A DNA stretch of 64,000 nt. Origin: RH-AL1 sp965277735. GTDB lineage: Bacteria; Pseudomonadota; Alphaproteobacteria; Rhizobiales; Beijerinckiaceae. Each line of letters starts with the position of its first letter. Positions within the stretch are counted from its first letter, which is position 1. The stretch lies in assembly GCA_965277735.1 (NCBI GenBank), contig CBDIDO010000001.1:496001-560000 (forward strand), in the 5' to 3' direction. Below, piece by piece: positions 7,217 through 16,332 of the stretch. The position numbers were made by a program, and so were the translations under genes. The notes beneath the pieces were generated by a model. It did not search any database, was not told where the DNA came from, and saw only the letters and a list, made by a program, of their open reading frames with translations.

Positions 7217-7584
7217 TCATATGAAGTGCCTGAGCAGCCGCGCGACGGTCGGCCGGAAGGGCGACACGAGTCGATAGCCAAGCTCGAGCGCCGGCGTCGC
7301 GCCAGGCAAGCTAGCGATCATCGCGGCGGGGTGCCAATACGTCAGCACCCTCCAGATCTCGACGAAGGCTGCAGCCCCGGCCTTCAGCTCGCCCGACGGC
7401 AGGCGAAGGTGGAAGCGACCCATCGCGTCCTAGCGCGGAAGGTCGGGGCCCGGATCGACCTCGGGATCGGCGACGTCGATGAAGTCGATGCGCTCGGCGC
7501 CGGTCGACCGGCGATAGCGCCCGATCTCCATGCGGCAAACGGGCAGGAGCCATCGTGGTAGACGATCAGGTCGGGTGCGCTCAT
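7217..7584 (-). pseudogene. DCC-family thiol-disulfide oxidoreductase-like protein, broken
   Basis: The family (DUF393) has an N-terminal DG.CP.C motif. Here the start frame gives SAPDLIVYHDGSCP, and a one-base shift leads to VCRMEIGRYRRSTGAERIDF. Together they restore the DGSCPVCRMEI motif. The second frame then hits an in-frame TAG at 7430-7432, after which MGRFHLRLPSGELKAGAAAF continues in the same frame to the normal end. One frameshift plus one amber codon make this a pseudogene. The intact ancestor was probably a small redox protein of about 120 residues. Confidence 0.6.
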
Positions 7585-7685
7585 GACAAGGATCATCGGC
7601 GGCGCCCGAGGCTCGCGCCATGCGACCGAGCGCCGCCGCGGGCTGCCGTCTCGACTCCCAGCGCGCGTTCCCGCTACGTTCTCGG

Positions 7686-7958
7686 ATGCGGCTATCGAGC
7701 TACCCCTATGTGATCGTACGCGTAGCCTGTACCCGGTGCCCTAGGCACGGCTCCTACCGCCTTGCCCGCCTCGCCGATCGCTACGGGTCGGAGATGACGA
7801 TGCCGCACATGATCGAACTGCTATCGGCCGACTGCAAGAAGCGGGAGACCGGCCGGGTCTTCGATCGGTGCGGGGCGTTCTTCCCGGATTTGGGCGGTAC
7901 GAGGCCAACGGACGAGCCGGCAAAGGCGGCAAAGCCGCAGCTCAAGGTAGTCCGATGA
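7686..7958 (+). CDS. Conserved small CxxC protein of unknown function
   Basis: The product has 90 residues from ATG 7686; an upstream in-frame start at 7620 is less likely. The core VRVACTRCPRHGSYRLARLA has a CxxC pair, followed by later cysteines (SADCKK, RCGAFFPDL). This is compatible with a small zinc-binding fold. I recall similar short proteins in Rhizobiales genomes but no function. The gene stands alone before the CopG-type regulator. Confidence 0.6.
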   Translation: MRLSSYPYVIVRVACTRCPRHGSYRLARLADRYGSEMTMPHMIELLSADCKKRETGRVFDRCGAFFPDLGGTRPTDEPAKAAKPQLKVVR

Positions 7959-8054
7959 GGCACGAGCTGATCGGCTAACCAAGCCGCCCCTGCTAGGCCT
8001 TGCACGACAGCCAGTCACCAGCCATATACCATCCATGGAGATGGCGAACAACTG

Positions 8055-8471
8055 ATGGCGAGACCACGAGCGCTCCAGGGCAAAGTGCCGGACAGTGAGA
8101 AGATCACGATCAATCTCGGGCATGTCGACCTGGGCCATGTCGATCTGCTGGTGCAGGACGGTTTTTACTCGAACCGTACCGATTTCATTCGTACGGCGAT
8201 CCGCAACCAGCTGTCTCGCCACGACGACGCGGTGAAGCAATCGGTTGCTCGGCACAAACTTGATCTTGGCCTGCGCACGATCACGCGCGACGAGTTGGAA
8301 ATTGCCAAGCGATCCGGTCAGCCCATCGCCATCCACGTCCTCGGCCTGGCCATCATCGCCTCGGACGTCTCGCCGGCGTTGGCACGCGCCACGATCGCGT
8401 CCGTGCAGGTGCTTGGGACGCTCCAAGCCAGCGCCGAGGTCAAAAGCGCGCTGCAAGACCGTATCGTCTGA
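8055..8471 (+). CDS. CopG/RHH-type transcriptional regulator
   Basis: The protein has 138 residues. Residues 14-55 hold EKITINLGHVDLGHVDLLVQ and FYSNRTDFIRTAIRNQLSRH, a ribbon-helix-helix DNA-binding domain of the CopG type. The rest is a helical C-terminal domain with a regular hydrophobic pattern. It lies 33 bp upstream of the PHB-depolymerase-like esterase on the same strand, an arrangement seen elsewhere in alphaproteobacteria, and probably regulates that gene. The internal duplication GHVDL-GHVDL is notable. Confidence 0.75.
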   Translation: MARPRALQGKVPDSEKITINLGHVDLGHVDLLVQDGFYSNRTDFIRTAIRNQLSRHDDAVKQSVARHKLDLGLRTITRDELEIAKRSGQPIAIHVLGLAIIASDVSPALARATIASVQVLGTLQASAEVKSALQDRIV

Positions 8472-8504
8472 CACGCTCTCCCATGTCCCGAAAGGACAGC
8501 TATC

Positions 8505-9620
8505 GTGAACATCTACATGAACGACGTCTTGCGGCTGACCAAGCTCGGCAAGGTTCACGAGGCAACCGAGTTGCTGCAGGCCGGCCTTTCGGGTCGCCCG
8601 AGCAGCAGGGCGGATCGTCCGGCGGAACCGCAAGCCCAGCAACCGACCACAACATCAGCGAATACCGGGCGAGTAGTGTCTCTCCCTAGGGTCGAGCCGA
8701 TCATTTTGCCTCGCTTGGAACGCGCGCCGCGAGGCAACCCAAGCCGACAAAGTAGCAGTCGGCCAACCCTTCCTCATGGTTCTCGTTTCGAGATGAGGTC
8801 GATCCGCACTGCAGCTGGCGCTCTGAACTTCAAGCTCTACGTGCCCGCCAACATCCTGCAGCGGCCTCCGCCGCTCGTAGTGATGCTTCACGGCTGCACG
8901 CAGGACGCCGACGATTTCGCAATCGGCACCCGTATGAACGAGCTGGCGGAGATCTACGGCTTCCTCGTCGCTTATCCCGAGCAAGCTCGAGCAGCCAACC
9001 AATCGCGCTGCTGGAACTGGTTCAAAGCCGCGGAGCAGAAGCGCGACCGCGGCGAGCCCTCTCTCGTCGCTGACGCGACGCGGAGCATTATTGCCGAGCT
9101 CGGGGTCGACCCGGCCCGAGTCTTCGCCGCTGGCCTTTCGGCCGGCGGCGCTGCAGCGGCGATCCTAGGATGCACCTACCCCGATCTCTTTGCAGGCATA
9201 GGCGTGCATTCTGGCTTGGCATGCGGCGCAGCCTCCGACATGCCGTCGGCGTTCGCCGCGATGCGCAGTGGGTCGGGTGCTGTTTTAGCCGCAGAGCGCC
9301 GAATACCGACGATTGTCTTCCACGGCACGAAGGACGCGACGGTCAATCCGCTGAACGCCGAAGCTGTCTCGCGCCAGGCTGCGGGACGCGGCATCTCCGA
9401 TAACGTCGTCGAGCATGGTCGTTGCGCCGACGGGACCAGCTACACTCGCACGGCACATCGAGACAGCATGAGGACGACGTTCGGAGAGACCTGGCTGATC
9501 GACGGCACCGGTCACGCATGGTCGGGTGGAAGTCCCCTCGGTTCCTACACGACGACCCGAGGACCGGACGCAAGTCGCGAGATGCTGCGTTTCTTCGGCA
9601 TCGCGGCGGCCGCGACGTAG
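8505..9620 (+). CDS. PHB-depolymerase-family esterase
   Basis: The protein has 371 residues, from a GTG with AAAGGA before it. After a variable N-terminal 90 residues comes an alpha/beta-hydrolase fold: oxyanion segment VVMLHGCTQDADDF, nucleophile elbow GLSAGG with Ser212, Asp277 in HGTKDATVNP, and His337 in GTGHAWSGG. This matches the esterase_phb / LpqC group, which hydrolyses polyhydroxybutyrate or related short esters. No clear signal peptide is seen, so a cytoplasmic or unusual export route is possible. It forms a two-gene unit with the upstream CopG regulator. Confidence 0.85.
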   Translation: MNIYMNDVLRLTKLGKVHEATELLQAGLSGRPSSRADRPAEPQAQQPTTTSANTGRVVSLPRVEPIILPRLERAPRGNPSRQSSSRPTLPHGSRFEMRSIRTAAGALNFKLYVPANILQRPPPLVVMLHGCTQDADDFAIGTRMNELAEIYGFLVAYPEQARAANQSRCWNWFKAAEQKRDRGEPSLVADATRSIIAELGVDPARVFAAGLSAGGAAAAILGCTYPDLFAGIGVHSGLACGAASDMPSAFAAMRSGSGAVLAAERRIPTIVFHGTKDATVNPLNAEAVSRQAAGRGISDNVVEHGRCADGTSYTRTAHRDSMRTTFGETWLIDGTGHAWSGGSPLGSYTTTRGPDASREMLRFFGIAAAAT

Positions 9621-9643
9621 CCGCGGCGGAGAGCGGAGAAGCC

Positions 9644-9898
9644 ATGGCGCACGTAACCTACTTCGTGGCGATGCCCTTCGACCGGAATGAGGACGGCGAG
9701 CTCGTCGCCGGCGAGGCGCAGGAGCGCCAGTCGGCGGGCGCGGCCGAAAGCGCAGCTCGGCGGATGGCCGAGACGGCGACCTGCGCGGTGGCGTTCTCGC
9801 GGACCGGCGACCCCGCTTCGGGCGAATTCGAGGATGCGGTGGTTTTGCGCCAGTTTGGCGAGGTGCCGAGCCTCGATGATCTGCTAAGCTCCGACTAG
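9644..9898 (+). CDS. Conserved hypothetical small protein
   Basis: It has 84 residues from ATG 9644, 24 bp after the esterase stop, with GGAG-type purines before the start. The sequence MAHVTYFVAMPFDRNEDGEL is followed by an alanine-rich helix and a C-terminal EFEDAVVLRQFGEVP. I recall similar orphan proteins in Rhizobiales but no function. It may be co-transcribed with the esterase. Confidence 0.55.
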   Translation: MAHVTYFVAMPFDRNEDGELVAGEAQERQSAGAAESAARRMAETATCAVAFSRTGDPASGEFEDAVVLRQFGEVPSLDDLLSSD

Positions 9899-9926
9899 AA
9901 TAGTACGAACATGTTATTAAAAGACA

Positions 9927-10309
9927 CTACCTACCCTGAAACTGGGTGAAGAATTCGGACATATTGCCACAGCGGCCTAGAAATATACTGTATCCAGTGC
10001 CAGGCGGGCAGCCGTACTGATCATAACCATAGTATCCAGCAGGATATGCTCCATAGGCATGGCCAGCCCCGAGCACCGGGGTGCCTACCCCAATACCAAG
10101 GGGCCCGCTGCGGGCACTGTTCTGATTCACGCCACCGCCCGTACTGTGACCGGCACCATGCCCGCCGCGGCTATGGCTTTGACTACCATGTCTACCGCCA
10201 TGGCCGCCGGGGGATGACCGGTGCGCGCCGCAGCCGGCGTCAGAACGCCCATCGACAGCGTAAACGACAGCACCGCCGACGCAGCGACGCCTCGCAGGAT
10301 CGGTTTCAT
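9927..10309 (-). pseudogene. Secreted Gly/His/Tyr-rich protein, frameshifted
   Basis: From ATG 10309 the frame encodes a signal peptide (MKPILRGVAASAVLSFTLSM, ending TPAAA). It then turns into poor sequence. The adjacent frame takes over with GGHGGRHGSQSHSRGGHGAG and ends GYDQYGCPPGTGYSIFLGRC down to 9927. One indel at about 10225 separates the two. The intact product would be an exported, glycine- and histidine-rich protein of about 125 residues, of a type common in Rhizobiales. Its function is unknown. Confidence 0.5.
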
Positions 10310-10666
10310 TTCCCTGTTCCTCATCTGTCACCGCGCTCTCGGCGATGATGCACGTCGGAGTCGTTTTGCGTGGAACAATGTGCGGCGCGGCACCCACGAT
10401 CCATCACGAACGAGTGCTTCAGCAAAACTGCGAGAAGTCTCGGTCCGCTATCGGCTAGCCGCCCCGGCTCGTCGTGAGAGTTTTATTCCGCCAAACCTGT
10501 GAAGCTTGCGTGGCGCGGCTCGCCGGAGGTCGTCACGCCGCGATAGGCGACTTGGGCTCGAAGGTCCGGTGACACCCACACGGCACCGGAGACCTCGAGC
10601 CAGAGAGACGCGAAAGCCAAAGGCCGGAGGACTGAAAGCTTACGGACACAAAAGGTCGCGTGCCAC
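10310..10666. other. Intergenic region, nothing recognised
   Basis: This 357-bp region lies between a minus-strand secreted-protein remnant and the end of the minus-strand dienelactone hydrolase gene. No RNA gene, repeat or gene-like frame was recognised. Confidence 0.2.
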
Positions 10667-11419
10667 TTAGCTGGCTGTCCCCTCCTTCAAGGTGCGGTCG
10701 AAGAACGCCAGCATTGCACGCCATCCCTTTTCCGCAGCCGCCGGCCTGTAGACCGGAAAATCTGCTTTCATCCAACCATGCGCGGCACCCACATAGGTCT
10801 CTGACCGGTAACGCACGCCCGCTTGGTTTAGCGCTGTTTCTAAGCGCTCGGCCATGGCCGGCGGATAGCTGTGGTCTCCATCGGCAACCGCGATATAGAG
10901 TTCCGCCTTCAGCTGTGGCGCGTAGCGGTGCGGACTGTCGGTCGCGTCCGTCGCAAGATTACCGCCGTGGAAGCTGACGACGGCGGCAAAGCGGTCGGGC
11001 GACGTCCCTGCCGCGGCGATCGCCATGCCACCGCCCATGCAGAAGCCGACCGCGCCAACCTTGCGGCCGTGAACGTCCGTTCGCGTGTCTAGGTAGGCGA
11101 GGAAGGCCTCAGTGTCTTCGGCGCTCTTTGCATTGCCCGTAGTCGCCATCAGCGGCCCTAAGATCGCTCGGAAATCGCCCTTGAACACCTCCTTCGGGTC
11201 GAAAGGACCATAGGGTCCGTAACGATAGAAGAGGTCCGGCAGGAGTACGACATATCCAGCGTTCGCCAGGCGCTCGGCCATATCGAGCACTGCGGGCCTG
11301 ATCCCGCCGGCGTCCATGTAGAAGATGATGGCGGGGCCACCACGGCCGCCACTCGGCGTGAAGACGTGCGTTGGACAATCCCCATCGTAGGCGGCTATCG
11401 TCACCTCTTTGTGCGACAT
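10667..11419 (-). CDS. Dienelactone hydrolase family protein
   Basis: The protein has 250 residues. It shows the DLH alpha/beta-hydrolase pattern: nucleophile Cys127 in GFCMGGG, an acid in AVADGDHS (Asp180 or Asp182) and His214 in VGAAHGW. The family opens lactone or ester rings, classically in chlorocatechol breakdown, but most genomic members have unassigned substrates. No catechol-pathway genes are nearby, so the substrate is unknown. The gene is intact and overlaps the end of an upstream ligase remnant. Confidence 0.85.
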   Translation of the reverse strand: MSHKEVTIAAYDGDCPTHVFTPSGGRGGPAIIFYMDAGGIRPAVLDMAERLANAGYVVLLPDLFYRYGPYGPFDPKEVFKGDFRAILGPLMATTGNAKSAEDTEAFLAYLDTRTDVHGRKVGAVGFCMGGGMAIAAAGTSPDRFAAVVSFHGGNLATDATDSPHRYAPQLKAELYIAVADGDHSYPPAMAERLETALNQAGVRYRSETYVGAAHGWMKADFPVYRPAAAEKGWRAMLAFFDRTLKEGTAS

Positions 11420-11736
11420 AATTTGTCTCCTGATCGGGTGTTGGGTGTTAAGCGCTCGCCTGACCTTGGGCGCTGGATGCCGCTTATCTCAGTTCGGATC
11501 CATCCAGCCAATCTTACAAAGCTCAGTCCGCCGGCAGCGCAGCGCTCGGCCTGGATGCGGTCTAGCCGCTCGCGCAGCGCCGCAGCGACCCGCTCGCTGA
11601 AGCCGGTCTCGACCGCGCCGGCGTAGAGCAACCGCTGCCCGTCGAAGCGCGCGACCTTGATGTTGGCGACCGGCGCGCGCATGGCCCCGAACCCGGTTGG
11701 AAGCCGATGATGGACGAAGGTGTCGGGCGTGCTCAT
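11401..11736 (-). pseudogene. Fragment resembling the C-terminus of an ATP-dependent DNA ligase
   Basis: From ATG 11736 the frame reads VANIKVARFDGQRLLYAGAV and ETGFSERVAAALRERLDRI. This resembles the OB-fold segment near the C-terminus of LigC/LigD-type DNA ligases (YDG..L.YAG.VGTGFS). The adenylation domain and its lysine motif are absent, and the tail after about residue 75 has no family character. It is therefore a truncated remnant. The match is by eye only. Confidence 0.4.
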
Positions 11737-11811
11737 GGGCCTCATAAAGTATAAATTGAACGACTAGTGCCCGATACGACTCGCGGTCGGGCCCACCCGT
11801 AAGAGGCCTCC

Positions 11812-12150
11812 ATGAAGCTCATCATTGCGATCATCAAGCCGTTCAGGCTGGAAGAGGTTCGAGACGCCCTCGTGGCTCTTGGTCTACACGGCATGACCGT
11901 GACGGAGCTCAAGGGCTATGGGCGCCAGAAGGGCCATACCGAAATTTACAAAGGTGCCGAGTACACGATGAGCTTCCTTCCGAAAGTGAAGGTCGAGGTG
12001 GTCGTAGCACCCAACATGCTCAACCGCGTCGTGGAAGCCGTCACCATAGCCGCACGCACAGGCAAAATCGGCGACGGAAAGATCTTCGTGACAGACATCG
12101 AGCAGGCGGTACGGATTCGCACAGGCGAGCGGGGCCTCGACGCCGTTTGA
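11812..12150 (+). CDS. PII signal-transduction protein, island copy
   Basis: The protein has 112 residues, full family length. The T-loop GRQKGHTEIYKGAEY carries the uridylylation tyrosine at position 51, and the B- and C-loop segments (TGKIGDGKIFV, IRTGERG) that bind ATP/ADP are present. PII proteins sense 2-oxoglutarate and energy charge and control ammonium transport and assimilation. Unlike the copy at 21896 it has no amtB after it and sits among pseudogenes. It differs from that copy at scattered positions (for example MSFLPKVKVEVV against VSFLPKLKIEVG), so it is diverged but probably functional. Its partner is unknown. Confidence 0.9.
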   Translation: MKLIIAIIKPFRLEEVRDALVALGLHGMTVTELKGYGRQKGHTEIYKGAEYTMSFLPKVKVEVVVAPNMLNRVVEAVTIAARTGKIGDGKIFVTDIEQAVRIRTGERGLDAV

Positions 12151-12254
12151 AGAAGCGAGATAGGGACACGATAATAAGACGCTACAGGCGCCGGCGCGGG
12201 ATTGAGACCACCCTCCTGACAAGTTTCGTTATCCCGAACCCGGCGTAGCCGACT

Positions 12255-12452
12255 TCATCCTGAACGCGACAACCGACGCGCACAGTTCCTCGACTTCGAG
12301 CTTTGTGAGCCTACGCCCATTGCGCACGCCCCCCGCGCGAGGCTCTGAATGCCATCGGACAGAAAATCCTGTGAGTGTGGTGCCCATGCCTGTCCTAGCA
12401 GGTTAGCAAGCCACATCGCAGAGCCCTCTTCGTGTTCGTCGTCATCGGGCAT
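12255..12452 (-). CDS. Doubtful small acidic protein
   Basis: This 65-codon frame starts MPDDDEHEEGSAMWLANLL. The first half has protein-like composition, but the second half (RGACAMGVGSQSSKSRNCAR) does not. A shifted or truncated small gene is possible. The rest of the 12151-12516 interval holds nothing recognisable. Confidence 0.25.
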   Translation of the reverse strand: MPDDDEHEEGSAMWLANLLGQAWAPHSQDFLSDGIQSLARGACAMGVGSQSSKSRNCARRLSRSG

Positions 12453-12516
12453 GGCCCTTACGTGAGGGGTCTTTCGATCACTTCGCCGAGGAGCGGACTA
12501 GACGGAGCGCGACAGC

Positions 12517-12783
12517 ATGGCCGATTTTAACGCCTTCATTGCAATGGGTGTCGTCGCTTCAACCGCGGTCACCGATGCCGCGTACGTTCTCTTCAACGCG
12601 GCGGTCTCAGACCGCCGCCGCTTCGCTGCCGCCAACTGGAGCAGCATCTGGTACCTGCTCTCCGCATTCGCTGTGATCAGCTACACGCACAACGCCTTCT
12701 ACGTTTTGTTTGCAGCCGGCGGTTCATGGTTGGGCGCTTTCTGCTCGCTCACGTTGATGCGCTCGACAAAGCAGGTTTCCTAG
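12517..12783 (+). CDS. Small integral membrane protein
   Basis: The protein has 88 residues from ATG 12517 (GGAG nine bases upstream). Three hydrophobic segments are visible, at about residues 5-28, 43-58 and 60-80 (for example IWYLLSAFAVISYTHNAFYV), with short polar loops. No family was recognised. It stands alone between the PII gene and the helicase remnant and is intact. Confidence 0.6.
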   Translation: MADFNAFIAMGVVASTAVTDAAYVLFNAAVSDRRRFAAANWSSIWYLLSAFAVISYTHNAFYVLFAAGGSWLGAFCSLTLMRSTKQVS

Positions 12784-12890
12784 CGGCGGCGCCTGCCATG
12801 CTCACCTAACCAGCCGCCAGGCTCACACCGATGTGCATCTCACGATCTCACGATGATGTTATGTCGACCCTGACGGGGTCAGGCCGCGGG

Positions 12891-14260
12891 TCACAGCACC
12901 GATCCGTTCGCCTCACTGTCGATGACGCCGGCGATCTCGTCGAGCATCGACGTGTCCTCGCCGACCACGGCTTCCATCGACGCCATCCGTCTCGTCACCA
13001 GGGACGCGATCCCTTCCTCGACCGTGCCCTCGGCGTAGGCGAAGTAGATCATCGCGGCCTCGCCGTCGCGGTGACAGCGGCCTTCGATCTGAGCCAGCTG
13101 GATCGCGCTGTGGCGCATGTCATGGACGATCATGGCGCGTGCGCGCTCGCCTCCCGGCATCTCGTTGCGGTGGAGCGAGATCGACTCGGTGACGGTGAAG
13201 ACGACGGCGTCGAGTTGCCCGTTCTGGAAAGCGATCCGGGTCGCCTCGTTCGCGTCGCCGCCTCGCTCGCCGTTGATCTCGCCGACGCGCCAGCCGCGGG
13301 CCGCCAGCTTCTCGGCGAGCGCTCGGCTTGTCTCGAGGAACGCCACCGAGATAGCGACCTGCTGAGCGGTCTCGAGAAGATCCTGCGCGAAATCGGCCGT
13401 GCCGGACACGCGCAGGAGGCTGGCCTTCTGCCGGAAGCGCAGCTCGGCCGCCCATCCGGACGGCCGGCGCGTGCTGCCGCCGAGCAAGCCGAGCTCCCGC
13501 CGGAATTCGCGCCAGGTCGCCTCGTACAGCCGCCGCTCGTCGTCGCGCAGCGCCGTCGGCGCGAGTTCGCGCGCCACCTCCGGCCAGCCCGCGATATCGC
13601 TCGGCCGTCGCCGCATGCCGATCGCGCGAGCACCCTTGAACAGCAGATCGGCCATGACGCCGCGGTCGCGCGCGTTGGCTTCCCACGACCAATTCGTCCA
13701 GCGCCCCTTCGCGCGGCCGATCTTGAGGCACTTCATCAGCTCGCGGAAGTTGGCGAGGTTGTCGACGGGCCGTCGGCCGCGTAGCCGAGCAGAGGTCCGA
13801 GGTAGGACAGCTCGTGCGGTGTCTGGCCGGCCGTCGCGCTCATGAAGATCGAGAAGCTCGCCGCCCCCGCGAGCTGCGCGCAGACGAGGCTCTGTTGCGC
13901 GTAGGGGTTCCGCAGACGGTGGCTCTCGTCGAAGACGACGATCGGCCAGGTCCTTTTCGGCTGGCCGTGCTTCGCCAGCTCGTTGTTTTTCCCCCGGATC
14001 GATCGGCGCTTGCTCGCCGGCGGCGCGCGGACAGCAGCGACTTGGTCCGCTCGTAATTTGTGATCGTGACCGCTTTCTCTGGGCAACCGGCGAGAGCGAT
14101 CGTACGCCGCCATTGCGGGATCGCGCCTTTCGGGCAAACGATCAGCACTTCGCGCTCCGGCATCGCCGCGACGGCGCACCAGACCGCGAGCGTCTTGCCG
14201 AGACCGGTCATGTCCCCAAGCAGGAAGCCGGGACGACCCGAAGCTCTCGCGGAGAGGATC
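12891..14260 (-). pseudogene. SNF2/DEAH-type phage helicase, copy 2, frameshifted
   Basis: Three frames read in turn on the minus strand give a helicase. Walker A is RPGFLLGDMTGLGKTLAVW near 14215-14260, the DEAH box is PIVVFDESHRLRNPYAQ near 13930, motif III is MSATAGQTPHELS near 13830, and the C-terminal part has motif VI (QIEGRCHRDGEAAMIYFAYA near 13040). Frameshifts lie at about 14040 and 13770, and the N-terminus upstream of Walker A is lost. By family it would be an ATP-driven DNA translocase of phage replication. It is inactive as it stands. Fragments of a second copy lie at 2110-2340 and 3053-3125. Confidence 0.65.
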
Positions 14261-14305
14261 GCCGTCGTGGCGCTAGCCGCAGCGCGTCTGCCTTAAGGCG
14301 CGCCT

Positions 14306-14427
14306 TCACGGAACTCGCCGAGGGTCGGCGGCGCCGGGCGTCATGATTGGATCGGGCAGCGATGGCAGCTCGGCGGCACGCTGAGAAGGACGAGGACGGA
14401 TCCGGCAAGGATCGGGGCAGATTGCAT
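14306..14427 (-). pseudogene. Remnant of the HNH nuclease gene (signal peptide and start only)
   Basis: A hydrophobic signal sequence starts at ATG 14427 (APILAGSVLVLLSVPPSC). One frame over, the mature start DPIMTPGAADP appears before a stop at 14306-14308. The region matches the upstream part of the HNH gene at 3640-3720 by eye. The nuclease domain itself is missing, and tail-like codons (LKADALRLA) run directly into the helicase remnant. A deletion therefore removed the body of this HNH copy. Confidence 0.45.
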
Positions 14428-14511
14428 GCGGCGAGGATGCCTGATTCGGCGTTCTGGGGCTCGGGCAGCTATTCACCACACCTAGCCAAGAAGCTTGCCG
14501 GCGCCGCAACG

Positions 14512-14610
14512 TTAGTTTTTGCGAAGGGTGGTGACGATCCATAGGACCGCGGCGATTAAGCCGATAAGTCCCGCCGCCGTATTTAGGATGGTGGGGAGGT
14601 TCCTTTTCAT
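14512..14610 (-). CDS. 32-residue single-span membrane protein
   Basis: This small frame starts MKRNLPTILNTAAGLIGLIA and ends TTLRKN. Residues 8-26 form one clean transmembrane helix with a positive N-terminus and a charged tail. It is intact. Very short membrane proteins of this shape occur in Rhizobiales, but no function is known to me. The ribosome-binding site is weak. Confidence 0.4.
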   Translation of the reverse strand: MKRNLPTILNTAAGLIGLIAAVLWIVTTLRKN

Positions 14611-14744
14611 CGGCGTTCCGACTTAAGCTTGTGATCGGTGAGGATCGATCGCACGCGTCGCGCCTTGTGTCGCTGACGTTCAGGTAGGACGCCGCTCTCG
14701 ACCTGTGCGCAAATGCATCTTCTCTCGCAGCGGACCGGACGCGA

Positions 14745-16020
14745 ATGATCCAACTCGACGAGGCGGGAGTGGTGAAGCCCGCGGGCGGCTTCGCGCGGCG
14801 TCTCGGCCCCGGCCTCATCACCGGTGCCGCCGACGACGATCCGAGCGGGATCGCGACTTACAGCCAGGTCGGTGCGCAGTTCGGCTACGGCCTCGCCTGG
14901 ACGATGCTGTTCAGCCTGCCGCTGATGATCGTCATCCAGGAGATCAGCGGGCGCATCGGCTGCGTGACGGGACAGGGGATCGCCCGGAACCTTCGCCGGC
15001 ACTATCCGTCCTGGGTCGTGCGCGCCATCGTCGTGCTGCTTACTCGTCGCCAATACCATCAACCTCGGAGCCGATCTCGGGGCCATGGGCGCCGCTGTGA
15101 AGCTTCTAATCGGCGGCAGCTCGCGGCTCTACACCGTCGGCTTCGGCATCCTCTGCGTCTTGGCCGAGGTGTTTCTGACCTACGCCGTCTACGCAGGCGT
15201 CCTGAAATGGCTGACCGTAAGCCTCTTTTCGTATGTCGCTGTGGTCTTCGCGGTCCATGTGCCCTGGTCTAGGGCTCTAGCCGCCACCGTCATGCCAAGC
15301 CTGACGTTCGATCGCGCTGAGATCACTGCGCTCGTCGCAGTCCTCGGGACGACGATCAGCCCCTATCTCTTTTTCTGGCAGGCGGCGCTGGAGGTTGAAA
15401 ACAGTCAGAAACAAGGGGATCGACCCCTACGAAGCACACCAGCGTTGGCAGCGGCAGCCTTCGCGCGTATCCGGGTCGATACGATCACTGGCATGGCCGT
15501 CTCGAACGTCGTCGCGATCGCAATCATCTTCGCCACCGCCGCCACGCTGCACGCGAACGGCATTACCGATATTCAGACGTCGTCGCAGGCGGCAGAAGCG
15601 CTCAGGCCGATCGCCGGCGTCCTGACCTTTTCGCTCTTCGCGGCCGGCATCATCGGCACAGGGCTGCTTGCGGTGCCGGTCCTTGCCGGATCGAGCGCGT
15701 TTGCTTTATCGGAAGCGTTCGAATGGCAGGAGGGCCTCAATCGGCGCCTTCTGCAGGCCAAGGCTTTCTATGCAACTGTCGCCGTTTCGACCATGGCTGG
15801 CGTCGGGCTGAACTTCACCTCCCTTGACCCGGTCAAGGCGCTCTACTGGAGCGCCGTCGTTAACGGCGTCCTCGCGGCGCCGGTAATGGCGGTCGTCATG
15901 CTGATCGCCGGCAATCCGCGCATTATGGGCAGCCTCACCGTGTCACCTTCCCTGCTCATTGGCGGCTGGGCGGCGACTCTCGTCATGCTGATAGCGAGCA
16001 TCGCCTTTTTTGTAGTCTGA
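14745..16020 (+). pseudogene. Nramp-type divalent-metal transporter, frameshifted
   Basis: The first frame (from ATG 14745) encodes TM1 with GAADDDPSGIATYSQVGAQF and continues to about 15040. The next frame takes over with NTINLGADLGAMGAAVKLLI and runs to the stop at 16020. One base is missing near 15045. A second pair of compensating indels is possible near 15395-15430. Joined, it is an 11-helix Nramp-family protein of about 425 residues. The DDPSG motif in TM1, in place of the usual DPGN, recalls the Nramp-related group that can carry magnesium. As the sequence stands the transporter is broken. Confidence 0.7.
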
Positions 16021-16332
16021 TCGAATGATGCGCTGTCGTCGGGCTGATTGTCTCGGCCACCCGAGGGGTTGACTCTCGCCTTCGCACCAGCGCTCACACT
16101 CGGTGAGGTCCGGGAGCTTGCTGGTGCGATCGCGGATCACAACGACGGGTTTGCGGCGTATCCTGTTCGAAGCCGTCGCTAGGCGGCCCGGTAAGCCATC
16201 TGGCGCGTGGGTCCGTTCTGGAAGCTCTTCTTCCTTGCGTGGTTGCGACGGCCAGCTTGCCCGTATCAAAATATTACGCATTGTAAGTTTGTCTTAAAAG
16301 GACCATGTATTTTTCGGTAGGAGAAAAGTCGC
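16021..16332. other. Intergenic region, nothing recognised
   Basis: No supported gene lies here. The last 60 bp are AT-rich and contain the ribosome-binding site (TAGGAG) of the zinc-ribbon gene that follows. A minus-strand frame through 15943-16281 has no family character. Confidence 0.2.

Noticed and set aside
6946..7224. Proline-rich 92-codon plus-strand frame
   Set aside because: It has a TTG start, no ribosome-binding site and composition explained by C-rich DNA.
12831..13784. Long plus-strand open frame (317 codons) opposite the helicase remnant
   Set aside because: The minus strand carries clear helicase motifs. The plus frame is arginine/aspartate-rich antisense sequence typical of GC-rich genes.
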